A stretch of 64,000 nt of DNA from assembly GCA_900552795.1 (NCBI GenBank), contig USBB01000007.1, forward strand, positions 1 to 64,000, in the 5' to 3' direction. Positions 23,048 through 31,569 of the stretch are shown piece by piece. Each line of letters opens with the position of its first letter. The first letter of the stretch is position 1. The DNA is from an uncultured Eubacterium sp. Its GTDB lineage: Bacteria > Bacillota > Clostridia > Lachnospirales > Lachnospiraceae. Made by a program: the position numbers and the translations under genes. Below the pieces are notes generated by a model. It did no database searches, was not told the origin of the DNA, and saw only the letters and a list, made by a program, of their open reading frames with translations.

Positions 23048-24451
23048 TCACATATTTTTAATATTTTGTATAATTTGAGGAAACTCCATACCATGCGATG
23101 CCTTTACCAAAATATTATCTTTCGTCTCTAAAATATCAGGCAGTACATCAATCAAAGCTTCCTTATTATCAAAATGATATGTCCTGCAGCTACATGTATC
23201 CGCATGCGCATTTTTATAAGAAATAACGCCGTCAACTATATTTTTTGAAAGCTTTCCTACTGCAGCCAAAACATCAATGCTGGTCGCTGCAAGATACTCT
23301 CCCACTTCAAAATGCAGTTTTTCTTCATTATCTCCAAGCTCAAACATATCACCTAATATAGCAACCTTGCGTCCTGCTGACATATTTAATATATCAAGCG
23401 CGGCTTTCATAGATATTGGATTGGCATTATAACAGTCATCCAATATAAGATATTTATCCGTCTTAATTATATTATTTCTGCCATCAATTGTTTTAAGTTC
23501 TTCAATTCCTGACTTTATCTGGTCCGCATTAAGTCCTAACTCTGCTCCGACTGCTGCTGCTGCAAGCACATTGTAAACCATATGCTTTCCCGGTACCGGT
23601 ATAATAACATCTATATCCTTAGTTCCGACACCGGATATAACTACCTTAGTACCCTCCAATCCGAGTGTTGCAACAGATTTTGCATAAACTCCACTCTTGT
23701 TTGATATTCCAAAAAATACAGGTGTCTTACCATTTACATCCGTAACCGTAACAAGCTTATCATCGTCTCCGTTAAGTATAACACTGCCATTTTCCTTAAG
23801 GCCTTCAAAAATTTCTGCTTTTGCCTTTAATATTCCATCCCTGTTCTTTAAATTTTCAAGGTGACACAAACCGATATTTGTAATAACACATATATCAGGT
23901 CTTGCAATAGCTGTAAGCCTTGACATCTCGCCAAAATCACTTATACCCATCTCAAGAACGGCAACCTCATCATCATCTCTTAGTCTGAATATTGTAAGCG
24001 GAAGTCCTAATTCGTTATTAAAATTTCCAAGTGTCTTTAATACTCTGTATTTTTTTCCAAGCACAGAAGCAATAGTCTCCTTAGTACTTGTTTTTCCGAC
24101 ACTGCCTGTAATTCCTACTACCTTTATGTCAAGCACACTTCTATAATATGCTGCAAGCTGCTTAACAGCCTCCAGCGAAGATTTTACCTGTATGTAAGGG
24201 CGTTCTTCATCCGGCAAAGCTTTTTCTGAAATACAGCACATTGCGCCGGCATCAAAACATGAACCTATAAAATCATGACCGTCACTTCGCGTTCCTTTTA
24301 TAGCAATAAAAAGACCTCCCTCACTGACCTTTCTACTATCTGTTGTAATAGATGAAATCTCTTTGTCTGCTACTGAAGCACTTCCGTGATAAATTCCATT
24401 ACACACCCTTGCCATTGCAGCCGGCGTCATTTTTTTCATAGTCTGATTCAT
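23048..24451 (-). CDS. murF: UDP-N-acetylmuramoyl-tripeptide--D-alanyl-D-alanine ligase
   Basis: A 467-residue Mur ligase that adds D-Ala-D-Ala to the UDP-MurNAc-tripeptide in the cytoplasm. Domain order is normal: substrate domain (1-110), ATP domain with GITGSVGKTST (GKTST at 119-123), and C-terminal domain with DDCYNANPISMKAAL. It lies 37 bases downstream of ddl, which makes its D-Ala-D-Ala substrate, so the two form a cell-wall operon. Confidence 0.96.
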   Translation of the reverse strand: MNQTMKKMTPAAMARVCNGIYHGSASVADKEISSITTDSRKVSEGGLFIAIKGTRSDGHDFIGSCFDAGAMCCISEKALPDEERPYIQVKSSLEAVKQLAAYYRSVLDIKVVGITGSVGKTSTKETIASVLGKKYRVLKTLGNFNNELGLPLTIFRLRDDDEVAVLEMGISDFGEMSRLTAIARPDICVITNIGLCHLENLKNRDGILKAKAEIFEGLKENGSVILNGDDDKLVTVTDVNGKTPVFFGISNKSGVYAKSVATLGLEGTKVVISGVGTKDIDVIIPVPGKHMVYNVLAAAAVGAELGLNADQIKSGIEELKTIDGRNNIIKTDKYLILDDCYNANPISMKAALDILNMSAGRKVAILGDMFELGDNEEKLHFEVGEYLAATSIDVLAAVGKLSKNIVDGVISYKNAHADTCSCRTYHFDNKEALIDVLPDILETKDNILVKASHGMEFPQIIQNIKNM

Positions 24452-24488
24452 ATTTTAGAAAACCTCTTAGTTAAAATTTTTGATAATT

Positions 24489-25532
24489 TCAAATATATTT
24501 TTGCAATGAAATATCTATTATTTTTTGTGTCAGCTCATCATATGACATTCCAACAGCCTGTGCCTCCTGAGGTAACAGACTTGTAGGCGTCATACCCGGC
24601 AGCGTATTAATTTCAAGACAGAATATATTGCCTTCTTGATCAATCATCTCATCAACTCTTGCGTATGTTGTAATACCTACTGCCTCACAGGCTTTCTCTG
24701 CCCATCTCATCATTTTTTCCGCCATGTCCTTCTCTATATTTGCAGGACAGGTTTCCTTTGTGGAACCGTCATATTTATTCTTGTAATCATAAAAACCCTC
24801 TAATGGTTCTATCTCAATTACAGGCAAAGCTTTACCGTCAATTACACCTACAGAAAATTCCCTTCCCTTTATAAACTCTTCCACCATAATGCTGTCTTCA
24901 TAACCAAATGCAAGCTCAACTGCTTTTTCAAATTCATTCTCATTATTTGCTATAGTTACTCCAAGACTCGAACCTCCGCAACATGGCTTTACAACACATG
25001 GAAATGGTACATATTCGGCTTTGTGTCCTTTTCTTAACATAATACCTTTTGGCATAGGAATATTTTCTGTCACAAGCATTTTCTTTGTAATCTGTTTATT
25101 CATTGATATTGCGCTGCTTATATAATCCGTTCCGGTATATTTTATACCGTTTAAATCAAATAATGCCTGTATTCTTCCATCTTCACCGTTAGCTCCGTGA
25201 AGCCCGATAAATACAATATCAGCAGCCTTACAAAGTTCAAATACCATATTTCCCAAAAAACCACGTCCTGATTTTCTTCTTTCATCGGCTAAGTTTTTTA
25301 CGTCAGACGACTTCTTTCTAAGATACTCAGCCACAATCTCCAGGTTGTTATCAGCTTTAAAAAACGCATCTGCATCACTGTATTCATCTGTTCCAAGAAA
25401 TGCATCAACTATATTAGCATTATGTCCGTTTCTTCTTAATGACTCACATACAAGTCTGCTCGTAACTATTGATACGTCTCTCTCTGAGCTGGTTCCCCCA
25501 GCCAAAACTACTATATTCACACTAACCCTCAT
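24489..25532 (-). CDS. ddl: D-alanine--D-alanine ligase
   Basis: A 347-residue ATP-grasp enzyme joining two D-alanines for peptidoglycan. The N-terminal VLAGGTSSERDVSIVTS, the PCCGGSSLGVT loop, the EEFIKGREFSVGVI segment and LEINTLPGMTPTSLLPQ are the family landmarks. It has an insertion around residues 45-85 (DEYSDADAFFKADNNLEIVA) compared with compact Ddl proteins. It is upstream of murF in the same direction. Confidence 0.95.
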   Translation of the reverse strand: MRVSVNIVVLAGGTSSERDVSIVTSRLVCESLRRNGHNANIVDAFLGTDEYSDADAFFKADNNLEIVAEYLRKKSSDVKNLADERRKSGRGFLGNMVFELCKAADIVFIGLHGANGEDGRIQALFDLNGIKYTGTDYISSAISMNKQITKKMLVTENIPMPKGIMLRKGHKAEYVPFPCVVKPCCGGSSLGVTIANNENEFEKAVELAFGYEDSIMVEEFIKGREFSVGVIDGKALPVIEIEPLEGFYDYKNKYDGSTKETCPANIEKDMAEKMMRWAEKACEAVGITTYARVDEMIDQEGNIFCLEINTLPGMTPTSLLPQEAQAVGMSYDELTQKIIDISLQKYI

Positions 25533-25583
25533 TCCTTAAGCGATATATCACTAAATTTTGCACAAACATTAAATTTAAATAAA

Positions 25584-25614
25584 GCTATTTGCCTTCGCTT
25601 AAACAACAAATAGC
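25584..25614 (-). terminator. Intrinsic terminator of the citrate synthase gene
   Basis: GCTATTTG and CAAATAGC form an 8-bp stem. The minus strand ends in TTTATTTAAA, a moderate T-tail, just after the citrate synthase stop. Confidence 0.6.
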
Positions 25615-25624
25615 CTTATATTAA

Positions 25625-26995
25625 TTATCTTTCATTCAGCGGAACATAACTGTTATGCTCACCGACATTCTTATATGCCGGTCTTATAATTTTACCGCAG
25701 TTTATAAGCTCTTCTATTCTATGTGCACTCCAGCCTGAAATTCTTGCTATGGCAAATATAGGTGTATAAAGTTCCTTTGGAAGTCCCAAAAGATTGTATA
25801 CATAACCGCTGTAAAAATCTACATTGGCACTTACACCCTTGTAAACCTTACGCTCTTTTGCAATCAAATCAGCAGCTATACGCTCAACGTTGCACATAAG
25901 TCTGAATTCCTGCTCATGATGCTTTTCAACTGAAAGCTTTTCAACAAAGCCCTTAAACACTCTCGCACGCGGATCAGACAATGAATATACCGCATGACCC
26001 ATACCATATATAAGTCCTGTCTTATCAAACACTTCCTTGTGAAGCATAGCGTCAAGATATGCTGTAAGCTCTTCCTCATCGTCCCAATTCTTAACATTTG
26101 TCTTAATATCCTCAAACATATCGACAACCTTAAGGTTTGCACCACCATGTTTAGGTCCCTTTAAAGATGCCAACGATGAAACTACAGCCGAATATGTGTC
26201 TGTCCCCGACGACGTAACAACATGTGTAGTAAATGTAGAGTTATTACCGCCGCCATGCTCAGCATGAAGAACTAAAGCAATATCAAGTATCTGCGCCTCA
26301 AGCGCTGTAAATTTGCCGTCTTCCCTTAACAGATGAAGAATATTTTCAGCTGTTGACATCTTAGGGTCAGGCTCATGTATTATAAGACTTCCGCCCTTGT
26401 ATGAATGCTTATACGCACAATAGCTGTACACAGCAAGCAGAGGAAACTCTGAAATAAGCTGCAGTGACTGGCGGACAACATTCGGCAGACTTATATCATC
26501 TGCTTTTGTATCATATGAATATAACATTAAAACACTTCTTGCAAGCGCATTCATAATATCGCGGCTTGGCTTTTTCATAATAATGTCACGTACAAAATTA
26601 GGCGGTATGCATCTGTATTCGCCAAGTATTGCATTAAAATCCTCAAGTTCCTGTTTGTCAGGCATCTTACCGAACAATAACAGATATGTTGTCTCTTCAA
26701 AACCAAATCTGCCATCAGCATTAAATCCTGCAATTATGTCCTCAACATCATAGCCGCGGTAATAAAGCTTTCCATCACAAGGATGTGATACTCCGTTTTC
26801 ATCTGTCTCTGATGCCTTTACCTCTGAAATCTCAGTAAGACCTGTAAGAACACCTTTACCGTTTAAATCTCTTAAACCTCTTTTTACTTCATATTTATCA
26901 TATAAAGCATCATTGATTTTATTGTCTTTGCATCTTGCTGCAAGCTCCTCTATCTTTTGTGTCACAACTGAAAAATCTTTTACATCCAACGCCAT
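25625..26995 (-). CDS. Citrate synthase
   Basis: A 456-residue enzyme that condenses oxaloacetate and acetyl-CoA. The catalytic regions are visible: LHAEHGGGNNSTFTTHVVTS (His), LKGPKHGGANLKVVDM, GMGHAVYSLSDPRARVFKGF (His) and the C-terminal SGWSAHRIEEL. It has an N-terminal extension of about 60 residues found in clostridial members. The start follows a GGAGGAAAC site. In such anaerobes it feeds glutamate, and so arginine, synthesis, which fits the arginine genes further on. Confidence 0.95.
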   Translation of the reverse strand: MALDVKDFSVVTQKIEELAARCKDNKINDALYDKYEVKRGLRDLNGKGVLTGLTEISEVKASETDENGVSHPCDGKLYYRGYDVEDIIAGFNADGRFGFEETTYLLLFGKMPDKQELEDFNAILGEYRCIPPNFVRDIIMKKPSRDIMNALARSVLMLYSYDTKADDISLPNVVRQSLQLISEFPLLAVYSYCAYKHSYKGGSLIIHEPDPKMSTAENILHLLREDGKFTALEAQILDIALVLHAEHGGGNNSTFTTHVVTSSGTDTYSAVVSSLASLKGPKHGGANLKVVDMFEDIKTNVKNWDDEEELTAYLDAMLHKEVFDKTGLIYGMGHAVYSLSDPRARVFKGFVEKLSVEKHHEQEFRLMCNVERIAADLIAKERKVYKGVSANVDFYSGYVYNLLGLPKELYTPIFAIARISGWSAHRIEELINCGKIIRPAYKNVGEHNSYVPLNER

Positions 26996-27033
26996 GTTTC
27001 CTCCTTTTTATAATACTGCGTATTTTTATCATC

Positions 27034-27582
27034 TTATCTTAATCTTGTACATTCATATTTTGCATGTGCATTTATACAATTTTTAAGTGATTTTATACGC
27101 GTTGCAATATCCGCCTGTTCCACCTCTATATCCATCGAGGCAGCCATGGCATCTATCATTTTATCAGTAATTGTACCGCTGTTTTCCTGCAGTACTTCAA
27201 GCTTTTTTACATATGTCTCTGCATCAAGAAATGCTTCAAGCACCGGATTTATCTGCTCCGTGCTTTCTTCTTTTATATCATCACTGCTTTCTGTCTTTTG
27301 AGAATTTTGTAATTCTTTTACATCTTCCGCCTTAACACTTACTTCAAATTTTTCAGGAAACACCTGCTCAAATCTGTACTTTTGCACCACATCCGGATAC
27401 TTTACATGATCAACTTCACTCATAAACATATCAAATGGTCTTACATACAAACTAAAATCACCATAAAGTGCCTGATAAACAACCATTTTTTCTTTTGTCT
27501 CAGAATGATACGCAATACCTATTACCTGATACAGTTTGTCTTTAAAATGTCTGTAAAATCCGCCCACTACCGGCTCTCTCAT
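27034..27582 (-). CDS. DUF1653-domain protein
   Basis: A 182-residue cytoplasmic protein. The first 75 or so residues match the DUF1653 family (GGFYRHFKDKLYQVIGIAYH, then EKMVVYQALYGDFSLYVRPF). The rest is a charged linker (KTESSDDIKEESTEQINP) and a helical C-terminus with ALEAFLDAETY-like content. The function of the family is unknown. GGGGG precedes the ATG, and the gene begins 20 bases after the next minus-strand gene, suggesting cotranscription. Confidence 0.82.
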   Translation of the reverse strand: MREPVVGGFYRHFKDKLYQVIGIAYHSETKEKMVVYQALYGDFSLYVRPFDMFMSEVDHVKYPDVVQKYRFEQVFPEKFEVSVKAEDVKELQNSQKTESSDDIKEESTEQINPVLEAFLDAETYVKKLEVLQENSGTITDKMIDAMAASMDIEVEQADIATRIKSLKNCINAHAKYECTRLR

Positions 27583-27602
27583 ACTACCCCCATTCCGCGC
27601 TC

Positions 27603-28178
27603 TTATGCAGCCTTTGCACTTTCCAGCTCAAGCATATTAAGTATTCCGCCAACAACTATGTGACAGAGTGCTACAATATATCTGCAGTCTGACTCTACAT
27701 TATTTTCATTAGCAAGATACTGCGTATGGCGATTTTTTACATAATCGCAAAGCTGGTCAGGAGTTTCAAAGCTTGACGCTATATCTCTGTTTACATAAAC
27801 TTCATCGCTGCTTATATATTCCTTTAACGCTTTCTTTAATTCTTTCTCATATATGCAGTGATCTTTAATATTTCCATCAAAAATATCATTGTGTGGATAT
27901 GTAAAATAGTCAGCCACATAATGAGTAACTTCTCCAAGCTTACGACAATAAGCTGTAGAGATTTTCTTAAAATCTGACGAATCCACAGTAAGTTTTGATA
28001 TAAATTCAGTCACCATATCAAATGTTTCTTCAATTGTGTGTCTTGTCGTTACAAATGACGGTTTACAATCCGGTAAAATGCTTCCGACTATAAATGCCTT
28101 TCTGTGATTATCAAGCAATGTACTGTCAACACTTTCAATTAAATACCTTGATAATGATACATGTGATTTTTTTCTCAT
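27603..28178 (-). CDS. Zinc-dependent phospholipase C-like protein
   Basis: A 191-residue protein with the all-helical fold of the zinc phospholipase C/S1-P1-like family. Metal-ligand candidates are His5, Asp57 in GSILPDCKP, His67, His104 and Asp108 (EVTHYVADYFTYPHND). There is no signal peptide, so it would act inside the cell and may not be a lipase. It is the first gene of a minus-strand unit with a good promoter upstream. Confidence 0.75.
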   Translation of the reverse strand: MRKKSHVSLSRYLIESVDSTLLDNHRKAFIVGSILPDCKPSFVTTRHTIEETFDMVTEFISKLTVDSSDFKKISTAYCRKLGEVTHYVADYFTYPHNDIFDGNIKDHCIYEKELKKALKEYISSDEVYVNRDIASSFETPDQLCDYVKNRHTQYLANENNVESDCRYIVALCHIVVGGILNMLELESAKAA

Positions 28179-28283
28179 TTAAATTAATCCTCATTTCTGT
28201 GCAGCCTTCGCACATAATGCAAAAAATTTTGCACTAATATCTACTAATATTTAAGCAAATACTATATTGCACATACTATTTAT

Positions 28284-28313
28284 ATTATACCAAAATCAAA
28301 AAAAATACAACAA
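28284..28313 (-). promoter_or_regulatory. Promoter of the phospholipase-like/DUF1653 unit
   Basis: On the minus strand TTGTTG (28,313-28,308) and TATAAT (28,289-28,284) are 18 bases apart. A leader of about 100 bases follows; it contains a TGCAAAATTTTTTGCA palindrome. Confidence 0.6.
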
Positions 28314-28365
28314 AAATGTATGTGCTTGTGGTACTATAAAGCAGAATTTAATTTTTATTTTATGA

Positions 28366-28425
28366 TTACAGTGTCAAAAGGTCTTGAGCCCACTTGTGCT
28401 TGCAGGGTAGTGGGGGCATGACCTT
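28366..28425 (+). repeat. 60-bp dispersed repeat, copy 1
   Basis: It begins TTACAGTGTCAAAAGGTCTT and matches 41,835-41,894 (minus strand) at 57 of 60 positions. A 20-base part also occurs at 53,293-53,314. Confidence 0.9.
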
Positions 28426-28535
28426 GGGACACGCCCCCTATATGAGCATAAAAGTGGAGCATAAGCTTCACGATATGCGAATATTGGGAAGGATTGTGAG
28501 AGTGCGAAGCACGTAACAATCCGAGTAATCGTAAT

Positions 28536-28573
28536 TAGGGTGTTTTGACACCCTAATCTATTTTTTTTATTTT
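28536..28573 (+). terminator. Intrinsic terminator of the structured RNA
   Basis: TTAGGGTGT and ACACCCTAA form a perfect 9-bp stem with a TTTG loop, followed by TCTATTTTTTTT. It ends 20 bases before the PHP gene, so read-through could be regulated. Confidence 0.8.
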
Positions 28574-28592
28574 ATGAAAGGTTTAATATTCT

Positions 28593-29438
28593 ATGAAATC
28601 TGTTGACTTACACGTTCACTCAACCTATTCTGACGGTACACTTACTCCATCTGAGCTTGCTATACATGCAAAACACATGGGACTTTCTGCATTTGCGCTT
28701 ACCGACCATGACACAATCGACGGCATAAGCGAGGCAATGCATGCAGGAAAAGAACAGGGTATTGAAGTTATACCCGGCGTTGAATTAAGTACAAGTTATA
28801 ATAATAAAGAAATTCATATTGTGGGACTTTTTATAGATTACAATGACGATATTTTAAAAAATAAGCTTAATTATCTAAAAAATACACGCATAAACAGAAA
28901 CATTGAAATGTGCAGTAAATTTAAAAACTTAGGAATAAACATTTCTTACGAAAAAATGCTTGAGATGTATCCTGATTCAGTCATAACGAGAGCACATTTT
29001 GCCGATTATCTTGTAAAAATGGGAATTATTAAAAGCCGTACTGAAGCCTTTGAACGCTATCTTGGAGACCGCCGCCCATGTTACGTTCCAAGACAGAAAA
29101 TTCAGCCACAAGAGGCTATTGATATGATTAAAAATGCCGGCGGAATTGCAATTCTTGCACACCCTATACTATATCATCTCGGCAGCGAACAGATGAACAG
29201 TCTTGTACAATATCTTTGTGAATGCGGTCTGACAGGACTTGAAGCAATATATTCGACATATACAATGGGCGAAGAGCTTTCAATACGAAAACTTGCAAAT
29301 GAAAACAATCTCCTCATTTCCGGCGGTTCAGATTATCACGGAGAAAATAAACCTCATATTGAAATGGGAACCGGACGCGGAAAACTTTTTGTGCCTTATA
29401 ATATACTTGAACACTTAAAAAACGCTGTGCGCCGGTAA
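28593..29438 (+). CDS. PHP-domain phosphoesterase (RNase AM/YciV-like)
   Basis: A 281-residue metal-dependent phosphoesterase. The PHP metal ligands are plain: DLHVHSTYSDG at the start, TDHDTIDG, GVELST, HPILYHLG and SGGSDYHG near the end. Members of this group remove 3'-phosphate from 3',5'-bisphosphonucleotides or degrade short RNA 5' ends; which applies here is not certain. GAAAGG precedes the ATG. It is the lone plus-strand gene here and directly follows the terminator of the structured RNA candidate. Confidence 0.88.
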   Translation: MKSVDLHVHSTYSDGTLTPSELAIHAKHMGLSAFALTDHDTIDGISEAMHAGKEQGIEVIPGVELSTSYNNKEIHIVGLFIDYNDDILKNKLNYLKNTRINRNIEMCSKFKNLGINISYEKMLEMYPDSVITRAHFADYLVKMGIIKSRTEAFERYLGDRRPCYVPRQKIQPQEAIDMIKNAGGIAILAHPILYHLGSEQMNSLVQYLCECGLTGLEAIYSTYTMGEELSIRKLANENNLLISGGSDYHGENKPHIEMGTGRGKLFVPYNILEHLKNAVRR

Positions 29439-29456
29439 AGCGCCTTTGTGCAAAAA

Positions 29457-29498
29457 CAGGAGATATACGGCATACACTTATCTGCCTTATATCTCCTG
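29457..29498. terminator. Bidirectional terminator between PHP gene and purH
   Basis: CAGGAGATAT and ATATCTCCTG form a 10-bp stem with an added CGGC/GCC pairing, in the gap between convergent genes. Confidence 0.7.
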
Positions 29499-29559
29499 CC
29501 TTTAAACCTAATATGATTATTAATTTTAAAAAATCAAATATACACTTGCAAAATCACTA

Positions 29560-30753
29560 TTAGTGGTGGAACAATCTCATTCCTGTGAAGCACATAGCAA
29601 TATCTCTCTTATTACATGTTTCGATAACATTGTCATCTCTGATTGAACCGCCCGGCTGTGCAATATACTTAACACCGCTTTTATAAGCTCTTTCAATATT
29701 ATCTCCGAATGGGAAGAATGCATCAGAGCCTAATGCTACTTCTGTATTCTTATCAAGCCATTCTCTCTTTTCCTGTACTGTAAATACTTCAGGTTTTTCA
29801 GTAAATACTCTCTCCCACTCTCCATCAGCAAGCACGTCCATATAATCTTCACCGATATATAAATCAATAGCATTATCTCTGTCTGCACGTCCGATATTTT
29901 CTTTAAAAGGAAGACTTAAAACCTTTGGATTCTGACGCAAAAACCAGTTATCCGCCTTAGAACCTGCAAGTCTTGTACAATGTATTCTTGACTGCTGACC
30001 TGCTCCAATACCGATTGCCTGTCCGTTTTTTGCATAACACACAGAATTTGACTGTGTATATTTTAATGTAATAAGCGCAATAATCAAATCTATCTTAGCC
30101 TGCTTTGTAAATTCCTTGTTATCTGTAACAATATTTTCAAGCAATGCTTCGTTAATTTCAAATTCGTTGCGTCCCTGCTCAAATGTTATACCATACACCT
30201 GCTTTGTTTCTATAGGCTGCGGCTTATATTCAGGGTCAATCTTAATGATGTTATAGTTTCCCTTTTTCTTTGATTTTAAAATTTCCAATGCCTCATCATC
30301 ATAACCCGGTGCAATTATGCCATCAGACACTTCATGCTGTATAAGCTTTGCAGTAGTAACATCACACACATCTGAAAGAGATATAAAATCACCAAATGAT
30401 GACATTCTGTCAGCACCTCTTGCTCTTGCATATGCACATGCCAAAGCTGAAAGCTCACCGATTGATTCGTCAACCCAGTATATTTTCTTTTCAACCTCTG
30501 AAAGAGGAAGTCCTACAGCCGCACCGGCAGGTGATACATGCTTAAAAGAAGTTGCCGCAGGAAGACCTGTTGCCTCCTTTAATTCCTTAACAAGCTGCCA
30601 GCCATTAAAAGCATCAAGAAAATTTATATATCCCGGTCTTCCGTTAAGAACCTCTATAGGAAGCTCGCTGCCATCTGACATATATATTCTTGATGGCTTC
30701 TGATTTGGGTTACATCCGTACTTTAACTGAAATTCGTTCATGTTATCCTCCAT
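29560..30753 (-). CDS. AICAR formyltransferase (PurH C-terminal domain type, stand-alone)
   Basis: A 397-residue protein corresponding to the AICAR transformylase part of PurH (QLKYGCNPNQKPSRIYMSDG, ATSFKHVSPAGAAVG, FPFGDNIERAYKSGVKYIAQ and PGGSIRDDNVI). The N-terminal IMP cyclohydrolase domain of bifunctional PurH (about 500 residues) is absent. The next gene upstream, 18 bases away, is a PurO-type cyclohydrolase, so the two steps that finish IMP synthesis are split over two genes of one operon. Confidence 0.93.
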   Translation of the reverse strand: MEDNMNEFQLKYGCNPNQKPSRIYMSDGSELPIEVLNGRPGYINFLDAFNGWQLVKELKEATGLPAATSFKHVSPAGAAVGLPLSEVEKKIYWVDESIGELSALACAYARARGADRMSSFGDFISLSDVCDVTTAKLIQHEVSDGIIAPGYDDEALEILKSKKKGNYNIIKIDPEYKPQPIETKQVYGITFEQGRNEFEINEALLENIVTDNKEFTKQAKIDLIIALITLKYTQSNSVCYAKNGQAIGIGAGQQSRIHCTRLAGSKADNWFLRQNPKVLSLPFKENIGRADRDNAIDLYIGEDYMDVLADGEWERVFTEKPEVFTVQEKREWLDKNTEVALGSDAFFPFGDNIERAYKSGVKYIAQPGGSIRDDNVIETCNKRDIAMCFTGMRLFHH

Positions 30754-30771
30754 TTGATTGATTTTGGGTTT

Positions 30772-31485
30772 TTAGTTATTTTTATTTATAATTCTTGTCT
30801 CATATTTGCCTGTCTCAATATCAATAAAACGAACAAACAGTGAAACTTTATTATCAGCGTTTAAGTTGTTCCATATCATGTCAGTAAATTCATCTATATT
30901 TCCGTGAATTTTAACCCATGTAGGCTCTCCCTCATAGCTTGGAAGCGGATTACCGTCACCCATATATGTATGAATAAAATGGCCCTCGCCTGCTACAGGA
31001 TTATCATATGTAAATGTATATCTGCTGCACTGGCCAGGATTACCGTTGTGACTCTTTAAAATAGACATTGCATAATCATATTTGCCTGACTCTATATTCA
31101 TAATACCTGAAATTCTCGGTGTATAATTTGGAGCATCAGGCTCAAATTCTCTTGTTCTTAAAGCTTCCTCGAATGTCTTTCCCTGACTCATCAAATCATA
31201 AACAGTATCTGTCTGGTCTCCGTTTGTAACGATTGTACTGCTGCCAAGCACTCTTACTGGTGCATAAATGATAAGACTAGGATCCTCAAGCTTACTCGGG
31301 TCAAAAGCCTGTGTACGTATGCCTTCTCCATCCTCTACAAACACTCTGTTGCGGCTGTTTTCGCTTCTTCCCATTATAAAATAAGCTGATACCGCTTTCT
31401 TTCCATCCTCTGTTTTGCCAAGGACAATACCTCTTCCAGGATAGTCGCATCCTGATAATTCTTTTTCAAGTGACTGCATTATCAT
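30772..31485 (-). CDS. IMP cyclohydrolase, PurO-like
   Basis: A 237-residue protein of the PurO family, first known from archaea, which closes FAICAR to IMP. Typical blocks are YPGRGIVLGKTEDGKKAVSA, MGRSENSRNRVF, YAPVRVLGSSTIVTNGDQTD and PNYTPRISGI. ATG at 31,485 follows GGAGG by six bases; the upstream in-frame ATG lacks a site. It is upstream of the stand-alone AICAR formyltransferase and replaces the missing PurH domain. Confidence 0.92.
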   Translation of the reverse strand: MIMQSLEKELSGCDYPGRGIVLGKTEDGKKAVSAYFIMGRSENSRNRVFVEDGEGIRTQAFDPSKLEDPSLIIYAPVRVLGSSTIVTNGDQTDTVYDLMSQGKTFEEALRTREFEPDAPNYTPRISGIMNIESGKYDYAMSILKSHNGNPGQCSRYTFTYDNPVAGEGHFIHTYMGDGNPLPSYEGEPTWVKIHGNIDEFTDMIWNNLNADNKVSLFVRFIDIETGKYETRIINKNN

Positions 31486-31569
31486 TTTTATCCTCCATAT
31501 ATAGATTAACTTTATCAAAAAACATACACTATTTTTATAAAAAAATCAAATTTTAATTACAAAAGATAC

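Larger units (their letters stand above)
28366..28573 (+). ncRNA. Candidate structured RNA ending in a terminator
   Basis: About 200 bases without a plausible frame fold into successive stems: GGGGGC...GCCCCC (28,410-28,439 region), GGATTGT...ACAATCC (about 28,491-28,522) with an inner GTGCGAAGCAC hairpin, and TTAGGGTGT-TTTG-ACACCCTAA (28,536-28,557) followed by a long T-run. The first 60 bases are a dispersed repeat also found at 41,835. Its G+C content is higher than its surroundings. It lies upstream of the PHP gene, so it could be a leader or an independent small RNA. Confidence 0.5.

Noticed and set aside
29560..30753. Truncated purH pseudogene
   Set aside because: The transformylase domain is complete with a normal start and a PurO gene supplies the missing activity, so it is a natural split arrangement.
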